NCBI GenBank assembly: GCA_002406055.1
Contig: DHMZ01000023.1
Coordinates: forward strand, 1 to 16,927
From: Spirochaetales bacterium UBA4629
GTDB taxonomy: Bacteria; Spirochaetota; Spirochaetia; Sphaerochaetales; Sphaerochaetaceae
Direction of reading: 5' to 3'
DNA length: 16,927 nt
Shown: positions 1 through 6,567 of the stretch, one piece after another
Position numbering within the stretch: position 1 is the stretch's first letter
Layout: every line of letters starts with the position of its first letter
The notes under the pieces: generated by a model
Database searches by the model: none
Told to the model about the DNA's origin: nothing
Seen by the model: the letters and a program-made list of their open reading frames with translations, nothing else
Made by a program: the position numbers and the translations under genes

Positions 1-48
1 GAAACTGGAAGCCTCTCCCTTAACTTGTTAGGATGAGGTAGTTCACTT
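1..48 (+). mobile_element. Possible right-end hairpin of an IS200/IS605-type element (edge of window)
   Basis: Seen: an imperfect hairpin with CCTC (12-15) pairing to GAGG (35-38), CC (18-19) to GG (31-32), and TAAC (21-24) to GTTA (27-30). Outside it AAC (3-5) can pair with GTT (41-43). The flanks read GGAAGCCTC on the left and GAGGTAGTTCAC on the right. From memory, this layout (GAAGCC-stem-GGTAGTTCAC) resembles the subterminal hairpin downstream of tnpB genes in IS200/IS605-family elements. If so, the transposase would lie off-window to the left on the plus strand, converging on mnmE. No T-run follows on either strand, which argues against an ordinary terminator. It could still be an unrelated RNA hairpin. 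Confidence 0.4.
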
Positions 49-1350
49 CCCTAAACAGAAAGATGAGAAGAGAACATCTAAGACATCATCAGTTGTTACT
101 TCACCTGTTAATTCAGACAAAGATGAAAGCGCCTCTTGGAAATAAAGAGCAATAATATCGACACTCATATCCTTGTTTTTAATTGCTTCTTTTAAGCTAC
201 TAATTGTCTCATCTATCTTATCTTTTTGTCTCTTGCTCTCTATAACAGGACAATCACTAAAAGAGTTAATTTCCGTAGATAAAAAATGCGAAATAGCATC
301 AATAACCTTATCTATTCCCTCTCCTGTCAGAGATGAAAAAGACAAACCAGAACTTGGCTTTATGTCACTCTTAGAGTGAACATATATGGTCTTTTCAGCC
401 TTTATTTCAGGTTCTTTTTCACCTCCATCTAGGACATAAACAACCAAATCTGCATCTTTAATCATCTCTTTAGAACGATTAATGCCCTCTTTTTCAATTT
501 CGTCATCACCATCCCTTAAGCCAGCAGTATCGAATAAACGAATAGGAATACCATCAATTTCACAATTTGATTCAAGATAGTCTCTTGTTGTTCCAGCTAT
601 AGAAGAGACAATAGCTCTGTTCTCTTTTAAAAGAGCATTAAAAAGGCTAGATTTTCCCGCATTTGTTGCTCCGGCAAGAACAACTTTCGCGCCAGAAGAA
701 TAGAGCCTACTAGATCGATACGTAGAACTCATCCTCTCCAAACGTGCTATTATCTTCTTCACTTTCTCTACAGGGAAAATCCAATCTTCAATTATTTCAT
801 CTTCTCCATAATCAAGCTGAACCTCTAAAGATGCTAAGATGTTTAAGATATCATCTTTTATTATGGTTGCCTCTTTTCTAATTGAGCCAGATAGTCTCTC
901 AAGTGCCTCTTCTCTACCTCTTTCACCTTTAGCTTTAACAAGTTCTTCAACAGCTTCGGCTTCTGTTAGATCCATTCTTCCGTGCATAAAAGCTCTATAA
1001 GTAAATTCCCCTCTAAGAGCTTTTCTTATCCCAATAGACTCCATAAGTGATGATATCTTTCTAATTACAGGAAGAGATCCATGACACATTATCTCAAAAG
1101 CCTCTTCAGATGTATAACCATGGCCTTTGGTATACTTAATTAACATTACTTCATCGATTTTCTTTCCATCTTTATCGATGATATATCCATGAATAGCTTC
1201 ATTAGTTTTAGCTTTCTCTAGTTTTCCAGTAAAATAAGGAGAGATAATGGACAAAACATCTTCTCCACTTGCTCTTATGACGGCTAACGCAGATGGCGCA
1301 AAAGCTGTAGCTAACGCATAAATAGGTTCCTGTGTTGTATATGCTAACAT
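43..1350 (-). CDS. mnmE: tRNA uridine-5-carboxymethylaminomethyl modification GTPase MnmE
   Basis: 435 aa (E. coli 454). With MnmG, MnmE installs the (carboxymethyl)aminomethyl group on wobble U34 of certain tRNAs in the cytoplasm. Residues 1-120 form the tetrahydrofolate-binding domain, and a helical domain surrounds the inserted Ras-like G domain (about 220-360). G1 is GATNAGKSS (227-235), G2 is GTTRD (253-257) and G3 is DTAGLR (274-279). G4 is SKSD (326-329) instead of the usual NKxD. The C-terminus FCLGK carries the conserved catalytic Cys432. The ATG start has no Shine-Dalgarno sequence; a TACAAT hexamer lies exactly 6 nt upstream, so a leaderless mRNA is likely. The gene is divergent from epmA, and its stop codon falls inside the putative element end at the window edge. 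mnmG is not in view. Confidence 0.96.
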   Translation of the reverse strand: MLAYTTQEPIYALATAFAPSALAVIRASGEDVLSIISPYFTGKLEKAKTNEAIHGYIIDKDGKKIDEVMLIKYTKGHGYTSEEAFEIMCHGSLPVIRKISSLMESIGIRKALRGEFTYRAFMHGRMDLTEAEAVEELVKAKGERGREEALERLSGSIRKEATIIKDDILNILASLEVQLDYGEDEIIEDWIFPVEKVKKIIARLERMSSTYRSSRLYSSGAKVVLAGATNAGKSSLFNALLKENRAIVSSIAGTTRDYLESNCEIDGIPIRLFDTAGLRDGDDEIEKEGINRSKEMIKDADLVVYVLDGGEKEPEIKAEKTIYVHSKSDIKPSSGLSFSSLTGEGIDKVIDAISHFLSTEINSFSDCPVIESKRQKDKIDETISSLKEAIKNKDMSVDIIALYFQEALSSLSELTGEVTTDDVLDVLFSSFCLGK

Positions 1351-1356
1351 GTTTCA

Positions 1357-1385
1357 ATTGTAGGACTATAACCGGACGAGTACAA
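1357..1385 (-). promoter_or_regulatory. mnmE promoter, predicted leaderless start
   Basis: On the minus strand: TTGTAC (1380-1385), 17-nt spacer, TACAAT (1357-1362), 6 nt, then ATG. The -10 matches the consensus at 5 of 6 positions and the -35 at 3 of 6. Transcription would begin at or next to the start codon, and no purine-rich ribosome-binding site is present. Confidence 0.45.
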
Positions 1386-1391
1386 TATACT

Positions 1392-1425
1392 ATGACTTCA
1401 CCGTTTCTTTTGCTAAAATAAAAAT
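1392..1425 (+). promoter_or_regulatory. epmA promoter with extended -10, predicted leaderless start
   Basis: ATGACT (1392-1397) is a 4/6 -35 candidate. After a 16-nt spacer comes TAAAAT (1414-1419), preceded by TGC (1411-1413) as an extended -10. Exactly 6 nt separate the -10 from the ATG at 1426, which places +1 on the start codon. There is no Shine-Dalgarno sequence. It lies back-to-back with the mnmE promoter within a 75-bp intergenic region. Confidence 0.5.
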
Positions 1426-2412
1426 ATGTTTAATTTCAACTATCAAAGAGACCGCTCGCGACTCTTTATGAATGTCAGATCATATTTTATTCAAAAGAAT
1501 TATTTAGAGGTCTTTACCCCTTCTCTTTCGCCATATTTAATTCCAGAACCAACAATAAAATGTTTTGGAACAGAATTTAAGAACGAATTCGTTGGCAATA
1601 AAGAATTATTCTTAATCCCTTCCCCTGAGTTATTTATGAAAGAAATGCTCGCATCTGGCTCCGGCTCTATCTTTCAGCTTTCAACATGCTTTAGAAATGC
1701 TGAACAACTAGGTGATGTTCATAACCCCGAGTTCACTATGCTTGAGTATTATACTGTTGACTACACCGATAGCGACTCTATAGACCTGACAATCGATATG
1801 ATTGAAAAAACATCAATATCTAAGCCGAGTTGGCTAAAAGAAAGACCTCTAATAATCACAGTAGAAGAGGCTATGTGGAATTACTCTAAAGTTGATTTAA
1901 TTAAGTGCCAAGATATATCTAAACTAAAAGAAGAAGCTGAGAGACTTAATCTTTATTCTCCTCTAGATGAAAGTTGGGAAGATACATTTAATAAAATCTT
2001 TTTAACTTATGTCGAGCCATCTCTTCCTAAAGACAGAGAGGTCTATCTTAGAGACTACCCATCTCAAATCGATTGTCTTGCAAAAAATTACATCGACAAA
2101 CCTTATAAGAAGAGATGGGAAATGTATATAAACGGAACAGAGATAGCAAACTGCTACGATGAAGAAAGAGACCCGAAAAGAATTAAAGAATACTACCAAA
2201 GAGAACAAGCGAGACTTATTGATGAAAGAAAAGGAACTGGAGACGTCATAAGTAAAGCAGATAAAGACTTTCCACTTCTAAAGATGCCACAGTGCTCTGG
2301 AGTTGCTATCGGTATGGATAGACTATTAATGGTAGAAGAAGGAGAAAAAACGATAGAAAGCCTAATGGCATTTCCTCTTTCATCTCTTTTTGAGAAAAAC
2401 AAAAGAAGATAA
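1426..2412 (+). CDS. epmA: EF-P--(R)-beta-lysine ligase EpmA (lysyl-tRNA synthetase paralogue)
   Basis: 328 aa, close to E. coli EpmA (325) and far shorter than LysRS (about 500). It has only the class II aminoacyl-tRNA synthetase catalytic core and lacks the N-terminal anticodon-binding OB domain. Motif 2 begins FRNAEQLGDVHNPEF (89-103), motif 3 is GVAIGMDRL (292-300), and LIPSPELFMKEML (63-75) matches the EpmA substrate-binding segment. INGTEIANCYDE (235-246) corresponds to the E/N-containing segment of LysRS-like enzymes. Family knowledge: EpmA activates (R)-beta-lysine with ATP and transfers it to a lysine of EF-P. The neighbouring efp gene, and epmB about 4 kb downstream, support this role rather than tRNA charging. 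The start is ATG, predicted leaderless. Confidence 0.93.
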   Translation: MFNFNYQRDRSRLFMNVRSYFIQKNYLEVFTPSLSPYLIPEPTIKCFGTEFKNEFVGNKELFLIPSPELFMKEMLASGSGSIFQLSTCFRNAEQLGDVHNPEFTMLEYYTVDYTDSDSIDLTIDMIEKTSISKPSWLKERPLIITVEEAMWNYSKVDLIKCQDISKLKEEAERLNLYSPLDESWEDTFNKIFLTYVEPSLPKDREVYLRDYPSQIDCLAKNYIDKPYKKRWEMYINGTEIANCYDEERDPKRIKEYYQREQARLIDERKGTGDVISKADKDFPLLKMPQCSGVAIGMDRLLMVEEGEKTIESLMAFPLSSLFEKNKRR

Positions 2413-2419
2413 CTTAAGC

Positions 2420-2448
2420 AAGTAGTTCAATTTATATTTCTACTTCTT
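2420..2448 (+). terminator. Weak hairpin after epmA
   Basis: AAGTAG (2420-2425) can pair with CTACTT (2440-2445), followed by CTTT. Only 6 bp, A/T-rich, with a 14-nt loop, so it may be a weak terminator or nothing. If it is inactive, epmA transcripts could run into efp. Confidence 0.2.
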
Positions 2449-2481
2449 TACACTAAATACTTCTTTCTGATATTCTACCTA

Positions 2482-2510
2482 TTGGTAAAACAAAGACTAA
2501 ATTTGATACT
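2482..2510 (+). promoter_or_regulatory. efp promoter
   Basis: TTGGTA (2482-2487), 17-nt spacer, GATACT (2505-2510). The predicted start near 2517 leaves a leader of about 14 nt that carries the efp Shine-Dalgarno sequence. Each hexamer is a partial match. Confidence 0.4.
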
Positions 2511-2530
2511 ATTTATCTGAGGTATAAAGA

Positions 2531-3094
2531 ATGATTAAAGCAGGACAGATTGAAAAAGGCACAGCGCTCCTTATTAAAGGACAGCCATTCCTCTGTATTG
2601 AACGTGAATTTGTAAACCCTGGTAAGGGTTCTGCATTCGTACGTCTTAAGCTCAAGAGCCCAGCAACAGGCCAGACTCTTTCTGAGACAATGAAGTCACA
2701 GGATAACGCAGAAGATATTACCATCGAAGACAGAACTTTCCAGTATCTATATAACGATGGCGAGAATTTTGCATTCATGAATGTTGATAACTATGAGCAG
2801 ATTGAAGTTCCTATGAAGAGCTTCCCTGATTATGAGTACATAATGAAGGATGGCGAAACATACCGTCTTACTCTTTGGGAAGATCAAGTTCTCGATATAC
2901 AGGTTCCATCTAAGGTTGTATATGTTGTAACAGAGACTGAAGATGCAGCTCGTGGAGATACTGTTCAGGGTGTTACCAAAGATGCTGTTCTTGAAACAGG
3001 ACTTAAGATTAGAGTTCCTGGCTTCATTAAGCAGGGTGAAAAAGTCAGAGTTAACACTGAAACAAAAGAGTATATCGAAAGAGTCAACGACTAA
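2531..3094 (+). CDS. efp: Translation elongation factor P
   Basis: 187 aa, full length (E. coli 188). EF-P binds between the P and E sites of the ribosome and relieves stalling at consecutive prolines. Residues 1-65 form the KOW-like N-terminal domain, followed by two OB-fold domains. The loop tip reads VNPGKGSAF (28-36) and places Lys32 where E. coli has the modified Lys34. This fits a substrate of EpmA/EpmB rather than an Arg32 (EarP) type or an unmodified proline-loop type. The start is fixed by GAGGT (2519-2523), 7 nt before ATG. The codon use (many CTT and GTT, clean wobble choices) looks more biased than in its neighbours, as expected for a highly expressed gene. An intrinsic terminator follows. 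Confidence 0.98.
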   Translation: MIKAGQIEKGTALLIKGQPFLCIEREFVNPGKGSAFVRLKLKSPATGQTLSETMKSQDNAEDITIEDRTFQYLYNDGENFAFMNVDNYEQIEVPMKSFPDYEYIMKDGETYRLTLWEDQVLDIQVPSKVVYVVTETEDAARGDTVQGVTKDAVLETGLKIRVPGFIKQGEKVRVNTETKEYIERVND

Positions 3095-3106
3095 TTAAAT
3101 TTTATG

Positions 3107-3130
3107 CCACGCTTACATGCGTGGTTTTTT
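3107..3130 (+). terminator. Intrinsic terminator of efp
   Basis: CCACGC (3107-3112) pairs perfectly with GCGTGG (3119-3124) around a 6-nt loop and is followed by six T. It sits 12 nt after the efp stop. Confidence 0.9.
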
Positions 3131-3133
3131 AAC

Positions 3134-3169
3134 AAATACCACCATAGAAATGAATCTTTTGTGGTATTT
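3134..3169. repeat. Perfect 9-bp inverted repeat between efp and rpn
   Basis: AAATACCAC (3134-3142) and GTGGTATTT (3161-3169) are exact inverted copies with an 18-nt loop. The loop can pair a little further (AGA with TCT). Neither strand shows a T-run directly after it, so it is not a classic terminator. It could stabilise mRNA ends of the converging genes or mark an old insertion boundary. Confidence 0.5.
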
Positions 3170-3194
3170 AATCATGAAATGAATTAAGAAAGAA

Positions 3195-4163
3195 TTAACT
3201 CTCCTTTAGCCTTTTTTTAAACTCTTCTTCGCTTAATCCAGACTTTTCTATAGCTCTCTCTAGATTAAGGTCTCCATCCTTGACTAAAGAAATAAGACTA
3301 TCAATCTTCCCTTCTTCGTATTGTTTTTGATTAGCAACTTTTTTTAGTTCTTCGGGATGAGACTCATAATAACGATTAGCTTCTTCTTCAAACCACATAG
3401 CGGCTTTGTCATACATGGTTCCACCCTCCTTGTAATGTGAAAGGAGCTCTCTTATTACATTACTATAAATATTGTTTGGGTATGACTCTTTCATGTCAAG
3501 GGAGAACTTCATCATACTCTTTTCTTCCTCTGTTAACGAATCTATCGTAAACCAAGGAAATGCCGTATTAATGAAGGTCATGTAAGGACTGTTATCCATC
3601 TCTTGATTTTCACCTTTAAACCTCTCAAAAACTTTAAGAGCTAAGGTCTTCATGCTGAATGTGTATATTGGCTTACCATTACTCACTATTTTGCTATTCT
3701 TGAAGGGATCATAGTCACAAATGAAAAGAAAATAAACATCTTTTTTTGCTATTCTTTCAACTCCTATCTCCTCATTACTTAACTCTCTTCCCAAATAAGA
3801 TAAAGCCCTAGGAATTGTATCATTATTATCTCTCTTCTGGATTTCTATCTGTATGCATCTATTAATTGGGGAACTAGGCTTTAGGTGCACAACAACATCA
3901 CTGCGTTGACTGCGTAATAATTTAGCCTTTTCTTTTTCGCTCTCTTTTTGCTTTACAAGGTCTTTCTTTCTGTACTCTTCGACAACAACCTCTAATTCAT
4001 CATCATCATTTTCGAGAAGCTTAAAAGGCATCTCGACCAAGCTTAACACCTCTCTTATTAATGCTTTGCTTTTAAATGCCTCAATCAAGAGAGAAGAATA
4101 TAGAGTCATCCCGTTAATCATCTCTAAGATAAAATCTTTGTTTTCAAATTTAGGCTCTTTCAT
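3195..4163 (-). CDS. Rpn-family PD-(D/E)XK nuclease / putative transposase
   Basis: 322 aa from the chosen ATG. The protein resembles Rpn/PDDEXK_2 proteins ('recombination-promoting nuclease', often annotated as transposase), which are abundant in gut bacteria and spirochaetes. The nuclease core reads RSDVVVHL (Asp89) then IQIEIQ (Glu107-x-Gln109), with Arg119 after it, which gives the D...ExQ signature. The C-terminal part (about 270-322) is a charged helical tail with AAMWFEEEANRYYE and an EEGK segment. The start is ATG at 4163, supported by AAGGAGG 6 nt upstream; an in-frame TTG at 4220 has no such signal. No transposon ends or partner genes are seen. It is monocistronic, with its own promoter, between the efp and deoD terminators. 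Family assignment is fairly sure; the biological role (DNA break-induced recombination, defence or selfish spread) is unknown. Confidence 0.82.
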   Translation of the reverse strand: MKEPKFENKDFILEMINGMTLYSSLLIEAFKSKALIREVLSLVEMPFKLLENDDDELEVVVEEYRKKDLVKQKESEKEKAKLLRSQRSDVVVHLKPSSPINRCIQIEIQKRDNNDTIPRALSYLGRELSNEEIGVERIAKKDVYFLFICDYDPFKNSKIVSNGKPIYTFSMKTLALKVFERFKGENQEMDNSPYMTFINTAFPWFTIDSLTEEEKSMMKFSLDMKESYPNNIYSNVIRELLSHYKEGGTMYDKAAMWFEEEANRYYESHPEELKKVANQKQYEEGKIDSLISLVKDGDLNLERAIEKSGLSEEEFKKRLKES

Positions 4164-4181
4164 ATAGCCCTCCTTTTTTAG

Positions 4182-4210
4182 GTTATATATATAAAGCGTT
4201 AAAATTTGAA
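4182..4210 (-). promoter_or_regulatory. rpn promoter
   Basis: On the minus strand TTCAAA (4205-4210, 4/6), 17-nt spacer, TATAAC (4182-4187, 5/6). The short leader carries the AAGGAGG ribosome-binding site. Confidence 0.4.
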
Positions 4211-4233
4211 ATTTGTACAAAAAAAATAGAAGC

Positions 4234-4266
4234 TAAAATAAAAGCCACACTATCATTTAGCGTGGC
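4234..4266 (-). terminator. Intrinsic terminator of the transporter-deoD operon
   Basis: On the minus strand GCCACGC (4260-4266) pairs with GTGTGGC (4244-4250), one G-T wobble, with a 9-nt loop. It is followed by TTTTATTTT. It begins about 25 nt after the deoD stop. Confidence 0.85.
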
Positions 4267-4291
4267 CTATAAAAGATTGTGATAAAAACAA

Positions 4292-5002
4292 TTAAGCAAA
4301 AAGTGTATCTAAAGCAATTTCAATCATCTCATCAAATGATGTTTCTCTCTCCTTTGCTGTTGTTTTCTCTCCTGTAAGAATATCATCACTAACAGTAAAG
4401 AGTGCTAATGTTTCAACACCCTTAAGCGCACCAAGAGTATAGAGCTCTGCGCTCTCCATCTCTTCAGCCATAATGCCAAGCTTTTGCATCATTGCCATCT
4501 TTTCATCGTGCCTATCATCATAGAACTTATCGGAAGAGAAGCATGGGCCAACTGTAACTTTTATATTCTTTTTGCTTGCTTCATCATAGGCGTTCTTCAT
4601 AAGTCTAAATGATGGAATTGGAGCATAATGAAAAGTTGAGCCAAATCTGTCTTCATTCATTCCGCTATCGGTATTTGAGGCCTGTGCAATAAAGACATCT
4701 CTTAGCTTCAAAAGCGGACTATTTGTTCCACATGTACCTACTCTAATAAGAGTTTTACAGCCATAAAAATCAATTAATTCATTGCAATAGATAGAAAATG
4801 AAGGCATTCCCATACCTGTTCCTTGGACAGATACTCTCTTTCCTTTCCAATATCCTGTATAACCATACATTCCTCTTGTTTCATTGTATAAAACAGGATC
4901 TGTAAAAAACTTAGTTGCAATATGTTTTGCTCTTAATGGATCTCCAGGAAGCAGAATGTGCTCTGCAATCATACCCTTTTCTGCACTAATGTGTGTTGAC
5001 AT
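4292..5002 (-). CDS. deoD: Purine nucleoside phosphorylase (DeoD type)
   Basis: 236 aa (E. coli 239). It cleaves purine (deoxy)ribonucleosides with phosphate to free base and (deoxy)ribose-1-phosphate in nucleoside salvage, normally as a hexamer. Visible motifs are His4, the phosphate-binding LPGDPLRAK (18-26), Arg43, GTGMGMPS (61-68), IRVGTCG (86-92), EEMESAELY (180-188) and TVSDD with the general-acid Asp206. Arg219 matches the partner Arg217 of E. coli. It is second in a two-gene operon: the transporter stop lies 9 nt upstream, and its TAA is followed directly by GGAGG, which serves this ATG. Translation is therefore probably coupled. A strong terminator follows. Confidence 0.97.
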   Translation of the reverse strand: MSTHISAEKGMIAEHILLPGDPLRAKHIATKFFTDPVLYNETRGMYGYTGYWKGKRVSVQGTGMGMPSFSIYCNELIDFYGCKTLIRVGTCGTNSPLLKLRDVFIAQASNTDSGMNEDRFGSTFHYAPIPSFRLMKNAYDEASKKNIKVTVGPCFSSDKFYDDRHDEKMAMMQKLGIMAEEMESAELYTLGALKGVETLALFTVSDDILTGEKTTAKERETSFDEMIEIALDTLFA

Positions 5003-5011
5003 ATTTCCTCC

Positions 5012-6451
5012 TTAGTCATCTTGGCCAAGAGCTTCCAGGCCTTTTGTATTTTTAACTTTACTTGCTTTTATATTCTTAACGAAAACAATGAAAACAAAAC
5101 TAGAAACAGCTAAAAGAACAGCTGAATATATTGGGAGAATTCCCCAAAGACTTGTCTGTGTTAACAACAAGCCTAAAAGAATAGGTGTAACTGTTTGAGC
5201 TGCCATACTTGAAGTATAATAATAGCCAGTAAACTGACCAATCTTCTTAGAAGAACATAATTCAACGATCATTGGGAACGAACAATTATGTACTAGCGAC
5301 ATACCAAAACCTTTTATAACCCATACAACATAAAGTAGTGTTGGGAATGAATATTCACCATTAACTCCAACTATTTTCTTTGTAGGTCCTACTATAGACA
5401 TAACAATATAACCTAAAACTGTAAGTAATAAGCCTATCGCAATAGTCCACTTACGACCAATCTTGTCGGCAATAGAACCAGCTGTTGCGAAACCTATAAC
5501 AGAGGCAAGGCCTCCAATAATAGTGAGTATCATAGTTGCACTAGATGCACTATTAAGGTAATAAATTACGTAGTTGCCTATATATGTTCCAATAGCGTTA
5601 TCTGCCATAAACCAGAAGAATTCTGCAATCAAAATTGCCCAAAGCATTGCTTTATTGGCCTTACTCATAGGCTTAGAATCATCAACAGGATTTTCAATTG
5701 CCGCTTCCCTTTCACCCTCTTCTAACTCATCTTTGATCTCTTCTTCAATCTTGTTCTCTTTAATTGTAAAGAAAAGAACGAGAGCAGAAACTGTCATTAA
5801 GACTGAAGCTACAATGAATGGTATTTCAATAATCATGAGCTTTCTTGCTTCATCTTGAACGTTGATATAATTGGAAAGAGGCAAGAAAATACCAAGAACT
5901 GTTGCTGCAGCCCCGCCAAGATATCCCATTATGTTAATAAGTCCATTAGCCTTTGCCCTTAATGGCTTTGGAGTAATATCTGGCATAAGTGCAACTGCTG
6001 GGTTGCGATACATCATCATAAAGATGAGGACTAATGCCATGCTTATAACCATTCCAACCATATTATTATAGTGGAAAAAGAGTGGGATAAATGGGAAAAC
6101 AATTGCAGAGACAAATGTTCCTACAAGAATATATGGCATTCTCTTTCCGATAGGAGTATTTGTCTTGTCTGAAAGACGACCAAATATAGGTAAGAGAATT
6201 AAAGCAGCAGCATTGTCGCATGCCATAATAATTCCTACTATCCATTGAACATTCAATATATGGTGCGCATCTCCAGACGCTTTTAATTGAGAAGAACTTT
6301 GACCATACATCTTTCTTGCAAAAATATCTGTCAAAAATGTTGGACACCACGAATCATATACTTGCCAAAGTAATAGTATGCCAAAGAACGCAAAACCTAT
6401 AAGGAGAGTTCTCCTATAGTTCAATTTCAATTCAATTCTCTTATCAGACAC
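5012..6451 (-). CDS. MFS sugar/nucleoside-type symporter (GPH/SLC45-like)
   Basis: 479 aa from a GTG start, a 12-helix major facilitator in the inner membrane. The loop motif GRLSDKTNTPIGKR (91-104) after the second helix and GSIADKIGRK (325-334) in the second half mark the two MFS halves. YRNPAVALMPD (148-158) is typical of the GPH/SLC45 glycoside symporter group. An acidic cytoplasmic loop (about 232-262) joins the halves. The GTG at 6449-6451 is preferred because GGAGG lies 5 nt upstream. An upstream in-frame TTG (6475) would sit at the transcription start. The substrate cannot be read from sequence. Co-transcription with deoD suggests uptake of a nucleoside or of a sugar linked to nucleoside breakdown (inference). 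Its own promoter is the best sigma-70 match in the window. Confidence 0.88.
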   Translation of the reverse strand: MSDKRIELKLNYRRTLLIGFAFFGILLLWQVYDSWCPTFLTDIFARKMYGQSSSQLKASGDAHHILNVQWIVGIIMACDNAAALILLPIFGRLSDKTNTPIGKRMPYILVGTFVSAIVFPFIPLFFHYNNMVGMVISMALVLIFMMMYRNPAVALMPDITPKPLRAKANGLINIMGYLGGAAATVLGIFLPLSNYINVQDEARKLMIIEIPFIVASVLMTVSALVLFFTIKENKIEEEIKDELEEGEREAAIENPVDDSKPMSKANKAMLWAILIAEFFWFMADNAIGTYIGNYVIYYLNSASSATMILTIIGGLASVIGFATAGSIADKIGRKWTIAIGLLLTVLGYIVMSIVGPTKKIVGVNGEYSFPTLLYVVWVIKGFGMSLVHNCSFPMIVELCSSKKIGQFTGYYYTSSMAAQTVTPILLGLLLTQTSLWGILPIYSAVLLAVSSFVFIVFVKNIKASKVKNTKGLEALGQDD

Positions 6452-6483
6452 AATAACCTCCAAAAGGGTTGTCAATTATTTCC

Positions 6484-6512
6484 ATTATATTATCTATCAA
6501 GTCTCCTTTCAA
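6484..6512 (-). promoter_or_regulatory. Strong sigma-70 promoter of the transporter-deoD operon
   Basis: On the minus strand TTGAAA (6507-6512, 5/6), 17-nt spacer, TATAAT (6484-6489, 6/6). The predicted start near 6477 leaves a leader of about 26 nt with GGAGG before the GTG. Confidence 0.75.
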
Positions 6513-6532
6513 TTTTAATAATTGCTTGTATG

Positions 6533-6567
6533 TTGTTAAAAAGATGATAAAAGTGTACAACATTCAA
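6533..6567 (+). promoter_or_regulatory. epmB promoter, predicted leaderless start
   Basis: TTGTTA (6533-6538, 4/6), 17-nt spacer, TACAAC (6556-6561, 4/6), 6 nt, ATG at 6568. No Shine-Dalgarno sequence is present. The promoter is divergent from the transporter promoter in the same intergenic region. Confidence 0.42.

Noticed and set aside
1426..2412. Genuine lysyl-tRNA synthetase
   Set aside because: The N-terminal anticodon-binding domain is absent, the length is 328 aa and efp is adjacent, all pointing to EpmA.
3134..3169. CRISPR-like repeat
   Set aside because: It is a single inverted repeat with no direct repetition. No CRISPR array exists anywhere in the window.
3195..4163. Complete transposon carrying rpn
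   Set aside because: No terminal inverted repeats longer than the terminator stems, no target-site duplication and no partner gene can be seen.
5574..6071. Plus-strand open frames antisense to the transporter gene
   Set aside because: Hydrophobic products mirror the membrane-helix codons on the other strand; there are no start signals and no family resemblance.
6469..6567. Longer epmB N-terminus from TTG 6469 or ATG 6544
   Set aside because: It would add hydrophobic or unrelated residues absent from EpmB and would overlap the transporter promoter. ATG 6568 gives the family length and has a promoter at the right distance.
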